This document shows positions 1 through 10,406 of a stretch of 64,000 bases of DNA, piece after piece. Positions within the stretch are counted from its first letter, which is position 1. Each line of letters opens with the position of its first letter. The DNA lies in NCBI RefSeq assembly GCF_001625215.2, contig NC_030383.2, forward strand, positions 9,002,779 to 9,066,778, read 5' to 3'. A program made the position numbers and the translations under genes. The stretch is from Daucus carota subsp. sativus (taxonomy: Eukaryota; Streptophyta; Magnoliopsida; Apiales; Apiaceae). The notes beneath the pieces are model-generated. The model was not told the origin of the DNA and searched no databases. It was given only the letters and a program-made list of their open reading frames with translations.

Positions 1-871
1 TTCTTCAATTTAGCTGACAAGCATTAGTTGCTTCCTCATCTGGCAGTTATGGACACTAACACTAAATTAAACCCTCTTCTGGTTCCTGATTCATGTTACA
101 GAATCCTTTTGCTCTGGTCAAAAGAGCAGAGAATGGTCCAAACTAAAGTCCCCATTCTGCAGCTATCAATCCAGCACACTTCTAAAAAACGTAAATTTTA
201 GTCTGCAATGCAAAATTGAGACATCGCAAAGTGAAACTGCTTATCTCTTCTGCAAATTTGCAACAAAAACTCAGTTATTGCTCAGTGTTTTCTGTTAAGT
301 TGTTATTTTTAAATTTTAAGACTCTTTTACAGTATAGTTACTGTTCTACAGTTTATCATTTTATTGAAGTATAGGGTGCTTAAATTTTCTTGATTGTTGG
401 CTTGTGGTGTAATGGAAGCGCGAGAAGGCTGCAGGAGAATGATTGTTATTGAAGTCCGGTGTATTAGACGAAGCACATAAAAGATGTTTGACGTGGAAGT
501 TATCTTTTCGTTTTTTTAACCTTGGTCATATTACCACCTTAAAATTACCTTGCAAAGCATATAAAGTCGAAGGTTTTAATCTTTCTACGACAAGTCACAT
601 CTATGATATGTGTGCCCTTTTGATAAACTTCATATCATAGTTGTTATTTCGCCGGCGAGTGTCACACTCTTATAGCACCGAGTGTTTCTGTTATCTAATA
701 TTGAAGTTATTAAAAAATTTGGTGTCGATTAATCAAGAGAAGTGTTCATTGTATTTATATCGGATTGAGGGGTTTGATTTGAAACCCAACTCCAGATCTC
801 TTTCTGGGGAGCATATATCGGGGAGCACGTCTTTCAGATCTCGTTCCCATAAATCACCAATGGTTGAATTT

Positions 872-889
872 GGGGGGGGGGGGGGGGGG
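872..889. repeat. Poly-G tract (18 G)
   Basis: Uninterrupted run of 18 G on the plus strand. It is long enough to form a G-quadruplex and is prone to length error in assembly. The glycine-rich open frames across it are artefacts of the run. Confidence 0.9.
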
Positions 890-1965
890 TTCTATATATG
901 CGGCTCTAATATGTTCCAGTCCCAATAATTTTTTTTTAAAATTATATTACACACATGTATATATATATTCTTTATATTATCATAAAGTATTGGGTGTATT
1001 AATGATGACTAATGCTTATTACAGTATATCTTACCTTATGTACAAGTTCTCTGTTGTATTTTTGCTCAGGATTTACTCCATCTTTCCCATTTTATGTGCC
1101 CTCCTATAATTGGTTTGCACCTACCTTGAGACATGTGGAAGAGGTACTTGTACAATTTAAAAATGTTATGTACAATTACCTCTTCCACTCCACTGTACAT
1201 GCAAAATGTGAGCGGCTCACATAACTGGGTTGGAAGGAGGAATAGAAACTTATATTCTTCTATATCGTTTATTATGTAACTTGCTTACTGTCATCTCTAT
1301 TATTTTTTTATAACTCATATACTTTCCTTTGCCTTGTTTGACATCTCAAAATTATTTAGAGTTCTCGAGTAAGGTGGAGGAAAATCGTGGATATGGCCCA
1401 ACCAAATAAAACCCAAGCGAATTGTACTAACCATATAAAAATCCCACTCTCCTTAGATCTTTAAATTTATCCTCTTGAACACTTTTTATCTATAAAATCT
1501 ATCCTCCCGAACATTTTTGATCTACACAACCAAGTGGTGACCCTAAACTCTATTATACTCTCAAGCAAAATCGACACTAGCCAGTAAGATATTTGTTCAA
1601 ACCCTATCTATTCTTCCGCTCCCTTCTAAAAGAGAATTGAACAACGTATTGCACGAAAAGAGCACACACCAGGATATCAAGAAATCCCATCTAACCTTTT
1701 ACATTAATCTTTAGGCAAATTGATTCCAAAAATAAACGTCTTATAGACTCATTTACACCATGTCAACAATCACTACCTTGTTATTAAGTAATTGTATGGT
1801 GGTGTTCAAATTAATAGAGTTATATGTTTAGCTAAATCTCTTTTTCTAAGTTGGTCTATTACTCATGAAATGTGTTTTGTCATATGGATTATATATATGT
1901 TGATAATCGATATGGGTCATTTAGGCAATCTACCGCTTGAGTAAAACAGCTATTCTACTCACTTG

Positions 1966-2020
1966 AGCAGGGGTAGATTATGTACATTCTACCCTCCTCG
2001 GAGCCACTCTAAGCGTGATC
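1966..2020 (+). repeat. Possible relic of an Au-type SINE 3' half
   Basis: The words GGGGTAGATTATGTACATTC and TACCCTCCTCGGAGCC resemble the widespread plant Au-SINE 3' half, which reads roughly as GGGTAAGGCTGCGTACAT followed by a CCCTCC-rich block. Only this fragment is recognisable, with no A/B boxes or target duplication, so the call rests on remembered consensus and is weak. Confidence 0.35.
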
Positions 2021-3187
2021 AGTGCTGTCGAAAGAGCTCTGCGCATTGAGGTGCAAAACTCCTCGGTGACTAGGCACCAGCTGCAAAATCGAGAAGCGAG
2101 ATGTGTGCTTCTTTGGCGTGAGTTCCATAAGTTACAAAAAAATAATATTCTAAAATATATATAATATGACAAATATTTTATTACTTAATGTATAAAGTTA
2201 CTTCTCTTTATAACATAATTTAATATAATATCAAAAATGACATAATTACGCATGAGTTACTTCCCTTTGTGCATGTAGTTGTTCCATAAAAGCAGCGTTG
2301 TTAGACGCATGCTTAGTCGCAAGGCATGTTGTAAGGAAATCAACTTGATGCGATGCGCAAGGCGCATACGTCCTATCATCAACGTGAAACTCAAGCTAAC
2401 CTATGATAAAGCAAAATGTTGTAGGCTAGTACCAATAAAATAGGTTTACAAAATCTTACATCTCATATATCAGTTTGACTACATTAAGCATGTCATTATC
2501 ATTCTGTTATGTGTTTGCTTATATATTTTAAGCTAATCTAGTTTATGTTCTCTTCCTTCGTTGGATTACTGTTTTATTTTGATGCATTTCTGAATTTTAT
2601 ACGGTCAGTTTTGTTTATAATATTTCTTTCCACATTTGAGATGTATCTGATTAGTAAATAACTCATTAATATGCTTCATCTAGTACTTAATTGAGCTTAG
2701 ATAATTATTTATATACAACTGTAAATATATTTAACCCATTGTAGTTCTCCTCTTTTCCATAAGGTGTTCTTCGCCTTGCAATTTGTCCTTAGGCTCCTAT
2801 GGAACATGTGCGTCTTGGAAAGTAAAAAAATGATTTGAGTTCATGCTTTTGTTGTCATGCCTTTGTGTTCTATTTTTTAGTTTAATGTCACATCATTAGT
2901 GTTGGTTGTCTTTGTTGAGAAGAGCTCATATCGTTTAGCTGCATTCCAGCAAATATTATACTTTTAAATCAAGTAAATGTGGACTTGAAAGATTTCTAAT
3001 TCAATGAAACTGTTGTTTTTTACTAAAAATAAAATAGTATTGGTAGTCAATTGAAATTAAAATCAATAAGGACACGATTAAAATTGAAAAATATAGCTTA
3101 ATTACTTGCGTGGACTTTTTAAACCACTGTTCTTGCATATATTTTATATGGTATATGTGGGCTTACATGTGTAGTTATTATTTGCAG

Positions 3188-3315
3188 GAAGATAATATAC
3201 AAGTAGAGAAATCGAGAATTAAAGAAGGTGGTTCCATTGTCAAGCGGGATATAGTGCGACACATGTACGATCTTTCACCCCTTTTAGTAGACAGGATTCC
3301 TTTTTTGTTGCGTTG
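3188..3315 (+). other. Possible orphan coding exon, unidentified
   Basis: An acceptor (TATTTGCAG) opens a frame that starts EDNIQVEKSRIKEGG and runs through KRDIVRHMYDLSPLLVDR to a stop at about 3319. The composition is charged and protein-like, unlike the AT-rich neighbours, but the donor is unclear (a GTTAAG near 3315 is possible). I do not recognise the family. It may be an exon of a gene whose other exons are not evident here, or a gene fragment. Confidence 0.3.
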
Positions 3316-3794
3316 TTAAGTATGACTATAAAATTTTGCTTATATTACTTTATATTTTAACCAAAACTTCAAAACCGAAGAAGTTTAAAGAAATTACATG
3401 CTTGAAGTGAAGACGTACTGCATATCTGTTAATTTCCATTTTACTGGGTCTCCTGTGTTGCATTTAATGTTGTCAGAAGGTAAAGAAAAGGCTTAGATGA
3501 TTTTCTCTCTCGTCTCTCCTTATACCTCTGATATTATCATTTCAAGTGTTTTTATACTTAGCCATAATGCCGAAGCACCTAGTACTCTTTTTTCAATAAT
3601 GCCATCTGTATGATAGTACACTATATATTCCATATTATCAACGAGTAATACTTTTCATACTTGTAGATGCGTTGTTTTATCTGCTACAGTGTTGTTTATA
3701 AATTGATAGTGTTCTGTCCTTCTCCACCTGCATATTTCAATATGTAGTGGTGTCAGCTGTTTATTAACTGTCCCGTGTTATTTTTTTTCAACAG

Positions 3795-4013
3795 GTGTGA
3801 TAAAGAGAAATCCTCTATATCATTAGAAGTCCTGATCAAAACAATGAGGAAAGTAATAATGGATTCTGTTACAAGTGGCGCACTTCCGAAACTTCATGAT
3901 TTGAAGTCTGCGCAGCATGATTTACCATCCAGAAGTTCAATGAACAAGATGGTTTCACCAACAGTAAGCAGCGAAACAATAAAAGAGGATATAAGTTGCC
4001 TGATCTTAATCTG
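3795..4013 (+). other. Possible orphan coding exon, unidentified
   Basis: A pyrimidine-rich acceptor (TTTTTTTTCAACAG) and a near-perfect donor (CTG|GTGAGT) bound 219 bases. One frame is fully open, starting CDKEKSSISLEVLIKTMRKV and containing a serine-rich stretch. The length divides by three and entry and exit phases match, as for an internal exon. The next acceptor-like site to the right (about 4500) leads to an immediate stop in this phase, so the exon cannot simply be joined onward. A second frame reads KLPDLNL just before the donor. No family was recognised. Confidence 0.35.
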
Positions 4014-4086
4014 GTGAGTCCTGTATATACAACTATAGAAGTATGGTCATATGAATAGTATAATAGAATGTTACTAAATACACAGA

Positions 4087-4110
4087 CACACACACACACA
4101 CACACACACA
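4087..4110. repeat. (CA)12 microsatellite
   Basis: Twelve CA units, directly followed by TGTG and alternating TA sequence. A cysteine/valine-rich minus-strand frame across it is an artefact. Confidence 0.9.
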
Positions 4111-4705
4111 TGTGTATACTGTATACACACATATATATACACATTTAGTATAATTGTATTATATATATAGTATATGTACAACTTTTATTAGCTTCAAGTA
4201 CCTTGTGTTTTCAAGGTTTTTCTAAATTTTAACATTTATCTAGAGTGGGTTGTGTATTTTTGAGAAATATGTCACTGGTGTGAAGTAGCCTTACATAAGC
4301 TCTAGAGTATCTGAACTGCAATTTCTTTTAATATACTAAATTTCTTTCAATAACACGCCCTTGTTTCTCAGCGGCCATTCTTTAACTGTCCGGTCTGTGT
4401 AATTTCTTGTAGTTGTGCTTGTTACCAAGCATGTTTTAAACAATCTGATTTGATATTCGTTAATTCTAAAAGGAAGCTGTTGCTCGTTTTTTTCTTTGCA
4501 GTCTCTGATTTAGAACGCAAATGTAATGGTGTAAGATACATATGTCCTAATTGCACAAGTAATACATTGTTAATAAGCTTGTTAGAGAATAGACATTTCA
4601 AGAAGGATGTAGTAATGAATATGCAATAATTTCTTATATAGGGAGCTTTATATATTTAACATTTGAGTACAGATTGAAGTACATAACTAAACAATTTGCT
4701 AACAG

Positions 4706-4929
4706 GTGTTGCTGGATACCTCCACAGAATCTTCATCCTCTGCCGATTCATCAGCTACCACGTCACTGTTAGCGTCTTCGACCAGCGCTTTCCACGAAAC
4801 TATAGTAGTTTCGGCCGGAGCCAGTTCTACGAAAAAGCGCTGCCTTTGATTGGGATCATCAGCAACAACACCCGAAGCAGGGGGTGCGACGGGGGCACGA
4901 GCATCGGCATAAGTATTCAAGGCTTCCAT
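4706..4929 (-). pseudogene. Ubinuclein (UBN1/2)-like first exon or gene fragment
   Basis: On the minus strand an ATG at 4929 starts MEALNTYADARAPVAPPA, then a segment RQRFFVELAPAETTIVSWKA (about residues 29-48), then an acidic tail rich in D and E. Plant ubinucleins, the HIRA-associated H3.3 chaperone subunits, carry a very similar FTVELRPGETTIVSWKKL motif near the N-terminus. That motif is the basis of the call. The frame meets TGT TAG after a possible donor (ACCT|GTTAGC). No later ubinuclein exon is visible to the left: I found neither the ERLYMG motif nor the acidic HUN block down to position 1. It is GC-richer than its surroundings. It is therefore either exon 1 of a gene whose remainder lies beyond the window, or a truncated duplicate. 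I favour a fragment. Confidence 0.5.
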
Positions 4930-5500
4930 GGAGAAAGCAATTGAGATATGATTATCGAATAAACTGGTTAATTGAAAATGTGAGATTGGGGGAAAATATG
5001 GAGTGACCTAGGTGGTGTACGAGGAGAGAAATGTAATTGAATGTGACAGCGGGACGAGAGCATGTGTGTGTATATGTATAGATAGTAGATAGAAAGATAG
5101 ATATGAAAAGTGAGCAATGATAGTTTGTATTCTTCTTATTGCAGAACCAACTTTTGGTGTTTTTCTTAGCAATTTATTTCATGTTAGTTTGAATACTTTT
5201 GGTTTGTTCTTTAACTTAATTTCATTCTATTTAGTATTTCGTGATAGCTTTAGTTATGGTTTTTCTAGGCAGTCTTTTCAACACCCGACTGTGTTCTTTG
5301 TCATATCAGTAGACTGAAAAAAAAGGGTTTCCGGCTGTTATATATACGGGGTGCACTATGTGGCATTTGCACTCTGTAGCATAGGGAGTTTGGTTAGATT
5401 CGAGTTAATTACGCCATATTTGAAAATTGAAACTAATTATCTTTTTAATGATTTTTTGATATTCCAAATTCAAAAATAAAAAAAAACTTATTGATATGTA
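4930..5500. other. Intergenic, no gene seen
   Basis: No supported gene. It includes a GATA-rich patch (about 5080-5103). If the ubinuclein-like exon is live, its promoter would lie here. Confidence 0.5.
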
Positions 5501-5511
5501 CTCCCTCCGTC

Positions 5512-6111
5512 TAGGGGTGAGCATAAAAATCCGAAATCCGGATTATCCGATTTTCCGGTCCGGTATCCGATTGAAAAAATCCGGAAATTTGGATATCCGA
5601 TCCGAATAATCCGGACCGGATATCCGATCCGGTTTTTTCTTATAAATCGGATATGGATCCGGATCACATATATATAAGAAATCGGATATCCGGATCCGAT
5701 CCGGTTTTATTATTTTTGATAAAATATATTTTTATAAATAATATATTAATAATTTTTAGTTTTGTAAAGAATCTACATCTTGTAAATTTCACATCATTTA
5801 AGCATGAGTACGTGATTTTGTTTAGAAGCAGCCAGTGTAATACTCCTATAACACATCACAATATCGTCTACCGATCATAGTTAAAAGAGTTGAGTCTGAT
5901 GCTTACATGTATTTAGCTAATATCGACCTCCAAAGTCCAATCCTTGCCTTTGATATGTCAGTACTTTTTTATTTTAGTCTCGTTGCGAAGCAAATATGGA
6001 ATACACGTTTTATATTATTAAATATTAAGTATGGTACATGTTTTTTTATAATTTTTTGTGGACTTCCAAATTCAATCATCATTTACACATTTATTGCTCA
6101 TGTTATGCTAG

Positions 6112-6175
<64 letters not shown>

Positions 6176-6523
6176 GCATATATTCACTTAGACCAGATGA
6201 TACTTATTGCATTTTATTTATTGTTTCACTTATCAAATATTAATATGAATATGAATCTATTTACAATTTTATGGGTAAAAGGTATCACATAGTAGGTTAT
6301 AAAAGTGTTTTTTTTAATATTATTTGCCAAAAAAATAATAAGAAATGAGTATCAATCGGATTCGGATAATCCGGTTTCCGATCCGATTTAAAAGGATATC
6401 CGAATATTCGGATATCCGGTTAAACCGGAACCGGAACTAGAATAGAATTTTAGTGATCCGAAAAACCGGATATCCGGTTTATATTTTATAACCGGATCGG
6501 ATATCCGGTTATGCTCACCCCTA
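5512..6523. mobile_element. Non-autonomous hAT-type element (1012 bp)
   Basis: The ends are perfect inverted repeats TAGGGGTGAGCATAA (5512-5526) and its complement (6509-6523), flanked by an exact 8-bp duplication CCTCCGTC (5504-5511 and 6524-6531). TAGGGGTG-type ends with 8-bp duplications are typical of hAT elements. Both subterminal regions are packed with GGATATCCG/ATCCGGAT-type palindromic words, which may be transposase-binding repeats. No transposase frame is present. A long (ATT)n microsatellite sits in the middle. Confidence 0.85.
6111..6175. repeat. (ATT)21 microsatellite
   Basis: About 21 uninterrupted ATT units inside the hAT-type element. Poly-tyrosine and poly-leucine frames across it are artefacts. 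Confidence 0.9.
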
Positions 6524-6802
6524 CCTCCGTCCCTCTGATTTCTATACACTTTCCTTTTCGGGATGTCCATTCAATTCTATACATTTCAAAATTTTCTCAG
6601 AATAGTAAACTTTTATAATATAAAAATCTCACCCACCCACTACTTCCAACTACTTTTACAAATCTATCAATTAAATATGCATGGGTCCCACAACTTTACT
6701 TATTTTTTTTTCTCTTTCTCATTACTTTACACTACTTTATACAGTTTTCTTAATCTCCGTGTCCATCTGAAACGTATACATCCGAGAGGGACGGAGGGAG
6801 TA

Positions 6803-7154
6803 TGAAACTGGAAAAATTATTTTAATATTTCAATATAATCTATCCTAACAAATAGCAACTTTTTGAAGAAAACTTAAAACTAACTAAGGTAATTCTAATA
6901 TTTAAATGTTGTCTTTTCTATAAACTACTTTCCTCTCATGAATAATATTTTTAGTATAATTTTTTATTTTTTGAAACTGTTTTTCAATAAATTATTTCTA
7001 ACCGATTAGAGATCTAATAAAAATAAAATTAATTATACTTATTTGTAATATTGTTTTTTAACGATTCTAGTGGCACAGACAAGCGACAGCCGACAGCAGC
7101 AATCGGGTCGGGAGGTTTGCATAACCGGAAACTTACAATCCCTAACCGAAGAAA
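6803..7154. other. Upstream region of the KIWI gene
   Basis: AT-rich spacer between the nested transposons and the KIWI start codon. The last 80 bases are GC-richer and probably hold the 5' UTR. I see no unambiguous TATA box. Confidence 0.4.
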
Positions 7155-9410
7155 ATGTGGAAAAGGCGAAAGGGCAACGCTGACGGCGACGCTCCGGCGA
7201 AGAAGTTCCAGAAGAAAAGTTACGGCAAAGAATCAAACGATAACGATGCTGATACTACAGTCGTCTGTGAGGTATCCACGATTTTCTCCCCTTATATATC
7301 GCCTTATTTTAACATATACAAACACAAGCACTCACACGTAATTATATTCTCTGTCCGCTTACACTTTTGTTACAGATTGCGAATAACAAGAGAGTGTCTG
7401 TGAGGAACTTCAACGGGATGGTCCTGGTTGATATACGCGAGACTTATGTTGATGCTAGTGGCGAGAAATGTCCTGGCAGAAAAGGTGAGTCTGCGTGTTT
7501 GTTCGATTTCGCTTCGGTGTCAATTGTCTAGGGTTATTTAGTTCGATTAGTTATGGAGTATAAAGTATTAATTATATGAGATGATGATTATTAGTTCTCG
7601 AATTTGGGATTAGTTGCAGTGTAAGATATTGCCAATTGTAATTATAGAGATTGGTTGTTTTTAAGTGTTTGTACGGATAAATTGATTTTGTCTATTGGAG
7701 AAAGGCCATGACCACAACTAGAGGCGATTTTTGCCTTTCCTGGTTTTAGACAATTTTTTCACTACATGAGTGCTGACTGTATATATATTAGCATCCTCTT
7801 ATGAGCACTATTGTTTCAGATTGCTTTTGTTTGATGCCAAACCTGTCTTATTTTGTTCTATCTACATCTTTGCTGAAAGAAAGTGTACATTCTTTAAACT
7901 TATAGTGTATGACATGTTACAGAATATATAGAAATATGTATTAGGTATCATAATGCTCAGAAAGTTTTATACTTATTGGAATTCCGTATAATACCTTTTT
8001 GGTGCTGAGTATGAATTTTTCAATATGTGTTTCCGATATGCAAGTGAGTCTATTAGTAATGCTAGGAGAAGTTGAAAACTAAGAAGTGAAGGGGATAAGG
8101 TATATTCGGTCCAAGTCGTTGAAAATGTACACATGACAAACTTCTTGTATGCTCTCGTAGTAGGTAGTACTATTCTTATCCGGGTGCTTTGCATATTCTT
8201 ATCTGGTCACCTTGCATGTAGGAATTGTTCCAAGAATGTCATCTCTGATGAACAATTTAGTAGGGTACTGAGGAATGAGAGAGGATTACAGGAATAGAAT
8301 GGAAATCTCTGAACAACTTAGTGAGAATGAGGGGAAAATAGAGTGAAATTTGTACTCTAAATTGGGGGTGATTGGAGAAAATGTATATTTTCTTACAATA
8401 TTCATCATAAACAATTTAGAGTCACTCATATCTAGTCACTATTTTCTCCTACATTCTTCTTTCTCCATAAAACTTACTTTATAATCTTCCATTTTATTCT
8501 CCCCTCATTTCATTCTAGTGAACTCAACCCTAATGGTTTGAGGGAAAAAATAATAGTGAATTCAGATCTTACATGATCTTTTGTTTAAAAAAGAAAGAGT
8601 AAGTGCCTGTTTGGCAACAACAATTAAGGGCTTATATTAGAAAATAAGCTCTTAATTTTTTTTAAAATACATCTTTTTTTATAATTTTTTGGATATAAAT
8701 GTTAAATAGGTGTTTCATATTCGTTATTTGACAAAAAAATAAGGGCTTATTTCAGAAAAAAGTAGAGTTTTGTGTACTTTTTTCAAGAAGTAATCCCTTA
8801 TTTCTGAAAAATAAGTTTAGCCACACGGCCCCTAAATATGAATAGCACACTCCTAAATTGCTGGCTTCGAGCTCTAGTCATGATCAGCACTACCCTCTTT
8901 TTATTCTTGTATGCCAGTCTAAAAACTGCATCATACCAAGCACCCATTTTTCTTGCTATTATGCTGTTGCAATATTGTTGTGTTATTACAGATGATAAAA
9001 ACAATTCTTTTGTATTGCCGGTATTTAAACGACATCATCCAATTCCCAAACACCCATTTTTACTGCTATCATGCTATTGCAAGATTGTTATATACTAGAT
9101 GACACAAAAAAAATTGTTTTATTCCATTGATTTTCTAATTGTACCAGAAGTGCAACTGAATTGAAAGTTTTTTTTTTCTGCTGAGTGCAAGTGATTTCAT
9201 ATATAATTAGTAATTTTATCTTTTGTATATGCTTGCAGGCATTTCGTTGACATTGGATCAGGTTTGCTTTTTATCTTACCTGTTGTTTTGGCTTCCCTCA
9301 AATGCTGAAATTAATACGTGTTGATCAATATTTGAAACATTTTTTTGCAGTGGAACATATTGCGAGAACATGTTGATGAAATTGACAGGGCAGTTGCTGA
9401 AAGTAAGTAG
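7155..9410 (+). CDS. KIWI: RNA polymerase II coactivator, PC4/SUB1 family (KIWI type)
   Basis: Four exons (7155-7271, 7376-7484, 9239-9261, 9351-9410) encode 102 residues, close to the roughly 107 of Arabidopsis KIWI. All introns are GT-AG and every join keeps frame. Residues 1-35 are basic and hydrophilic (MWKRRKGN, then a lysine-rich stretch). Residues 38 to the end form the PC4 single-stranded-DNA-binding fold, with [18 protein letters not shown] as the paired beta strands and [15 protein letters not shown] as the closing helix. The family binds single-stranded DNA and bridges activators to the basal polymerase II machinery in the nucleus. The ATG at 7155 was chosen because it opens the conserved basic leader. 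Intron 2 is long (1754 bases) and hosts a Tourist-type MITE. KELP is the related paralogue but has an extra N-terminal domain, absent here. Coding potential and family are clear. Confidence 0.92.
8603..8832. mobile_element. Tourist-like (PIF/Harbinger) MITE in KIWI intron 2
   Basis: 230 bp with ends GTGCCTGTTTGGC and the complement of GGGGCCGTGTGGC, flanked by a TAA direct repeat (8600-8602 and 8833-8835). Terminal GGGCCTGTTTGG-type repeats and a 3-bp TAA duplication are characteristic of Tourist-like elements. It has no coding capacity. Confidence 0.75.
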
Positions 9411-10406
9411 CAAGTAGTATCTTGTGGAACATATTTTGGAATGTGACTTCTTGTAATCAGGCTGAATAGTTGGTTATTTTGTTGACATTGGGCTCATTTG
9501 GAGTTTGGAACTTGCCTACCCAATGAAACTCTGATGTTTTATTTGCCATATATGGATGTTTAGTAAGATGCCTATGGCCTGTATGTTGGATGTTTAGGAA
9601 GATGCCTATGGCCTGTATGTGTGTTCGCACAGTGTCGATATGTTTTAATATCGCAACGATATCTTCGCATTTGCCAATAGGGAACTGAAAATTGTGGCGG
9701 GCCTGGAAAATAGACTTGAATAATCGTGTCTGACAAATCAGTAGATAAGCTTATAAAATTAATTCGGGATGATAACTTACAGTAGAATTTAGAATGCGGT
9801 TTTCTCCTCGTCTGAAGATTTACTCCCTCTTTCCCGACTATTATTTTACGTTTTCTTTGGGTGTTCTATCAAGTTCTTTATATTTCAAAACTTATCAAAA
9901 ATAGTGGATTCCACCACTTTTTCACTTTTCATGCTCTTCTTTATACATTAAAAATTAATAGGTCTCACTATTTTTCTTTCTTTTTTTAAGTATTTAATAC
10001 ATATTTCTTAACCTCCTGGTCTAGATTATACGTAAACAAATGACGGGGACAAACACATATGTTAAATTAAATAAGGCCAAGATATATCATGTTAAATAAA
10101 GCCAAGATTTGAATGATGGGTTGAAATCCAATACCTCAATTGTATTAGTACCTTACAAGAAATCAAATATTAAATTTTTTTAAAAGAAAAAAAAAATGAC
10201 AGGGTGGAGTCGGTTAGCAATTAATTGGTGAATAAAAAAAAGGAGAATCTAGAAATAATCGAAAAAATAAGGCGGAGAAGAAAAAAAGTTCATGGACCAA
10301 ACATATACACGATTGCCATATGTACACAGGCCACATCTAGTATAAATCGAAGCATCAGTCATTATGAATCTGTTTTGATTCTGAATCTTCAAATTCCTAA
10401 TAAAAC
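9411..10406. other. Spacer between KIWI and the sirtuin gene
   Basis: Holds the KIWI 3' UTR region, a degenerate Stowaway-like element (listed separately) and the AT-rich promoter region of the sirtuin gene. No other gene seen. Confidence 0.5.
9820..10050. mobile_element. Degenerate Stowaway-like MITE
   Basis: The left end CTCCCTCTTTCCCGACTAT follows TA, and the right side carries the complementary GACGGGGAC-type end after TATACGTAAACAAAT. The inverted ends match only partly, so the boundaries are approximate. Confidence 0.5.

Larger units (their letters stand above)
1..3187. other. No confident gene; AT-rich non-coding sequence
   Basis: I see no convincing gene here. Open frames are short and lack family resemblance. 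The stretch holds an 18-base poly-G run, a possible SINE relic near 1966-2020, and a sequence near 2292-2370 rich in GCGCAAGGC-like words of the kind found in dispersed plant repeats. A splice-acceptor-like TTACAG at 103-108 precedes a short frame ending at a stop near 147, which could be the last exon of a gene lying to the left, but nothing identifies it. Confidence 0.5.
5501..6800. mobile_element. Stowaway-type MITE split by a nested element
   Basis: The left end is CTCCCTCCGTC after TA (5499-5500). The right end is GACGGAGGGAG-type sequence (reverse complement of the left) followed by TA (6801-6802). Removing the inner insertion and one copy of its 8-bp duplication restores CTCCCTCCGTCCCTCTGATT, the normal inner sequence of such a terminus. 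The remaining element is about 280 bp. CTCCCTCCGT termini with TA target sites are the hallmark of Stowaway elements mobilised by Tc1/mariner transposases. Confidence 0.85.

Noticed and set aside
103..147. Acceptor-like TTACAG followed by a short frame NPFALVKRAENGPN and a stop
   Set aside because: Too short to identify and no supporting upstream sequence; could be a terminal exon but is not supportable.
443..1224. Several open frames of 60-95 codons
   Set aside because: Composition matches AT-rich non-coding DNA; one is driven by the poly-G run; no family resemblance or splice logic.
3869..4144. Minus-strand frame of 91 codons
   Set aside because: Its start is made of the CA/TA microsatellite and the rest is antisense to a better plus-strand exon candidate.
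4696..4944. Plus-strand frame of 82 codons over the ubinuclein-like exon
   Set aside because: Shadow of the minus-strand frame, which carries the recognisable conserved motif.
5907..6292. Two frames ending in poly-tyrosine or poly-leucine
   Set aside because: Produced by the (ATT)n microsatellite inside a transposon.
8256..8535. Possible TIR element rich in GGAATGAGA-type words in KIWI intron 2
   Set aside because: The inverted similarity is loose and no ends or duplication could be placed.
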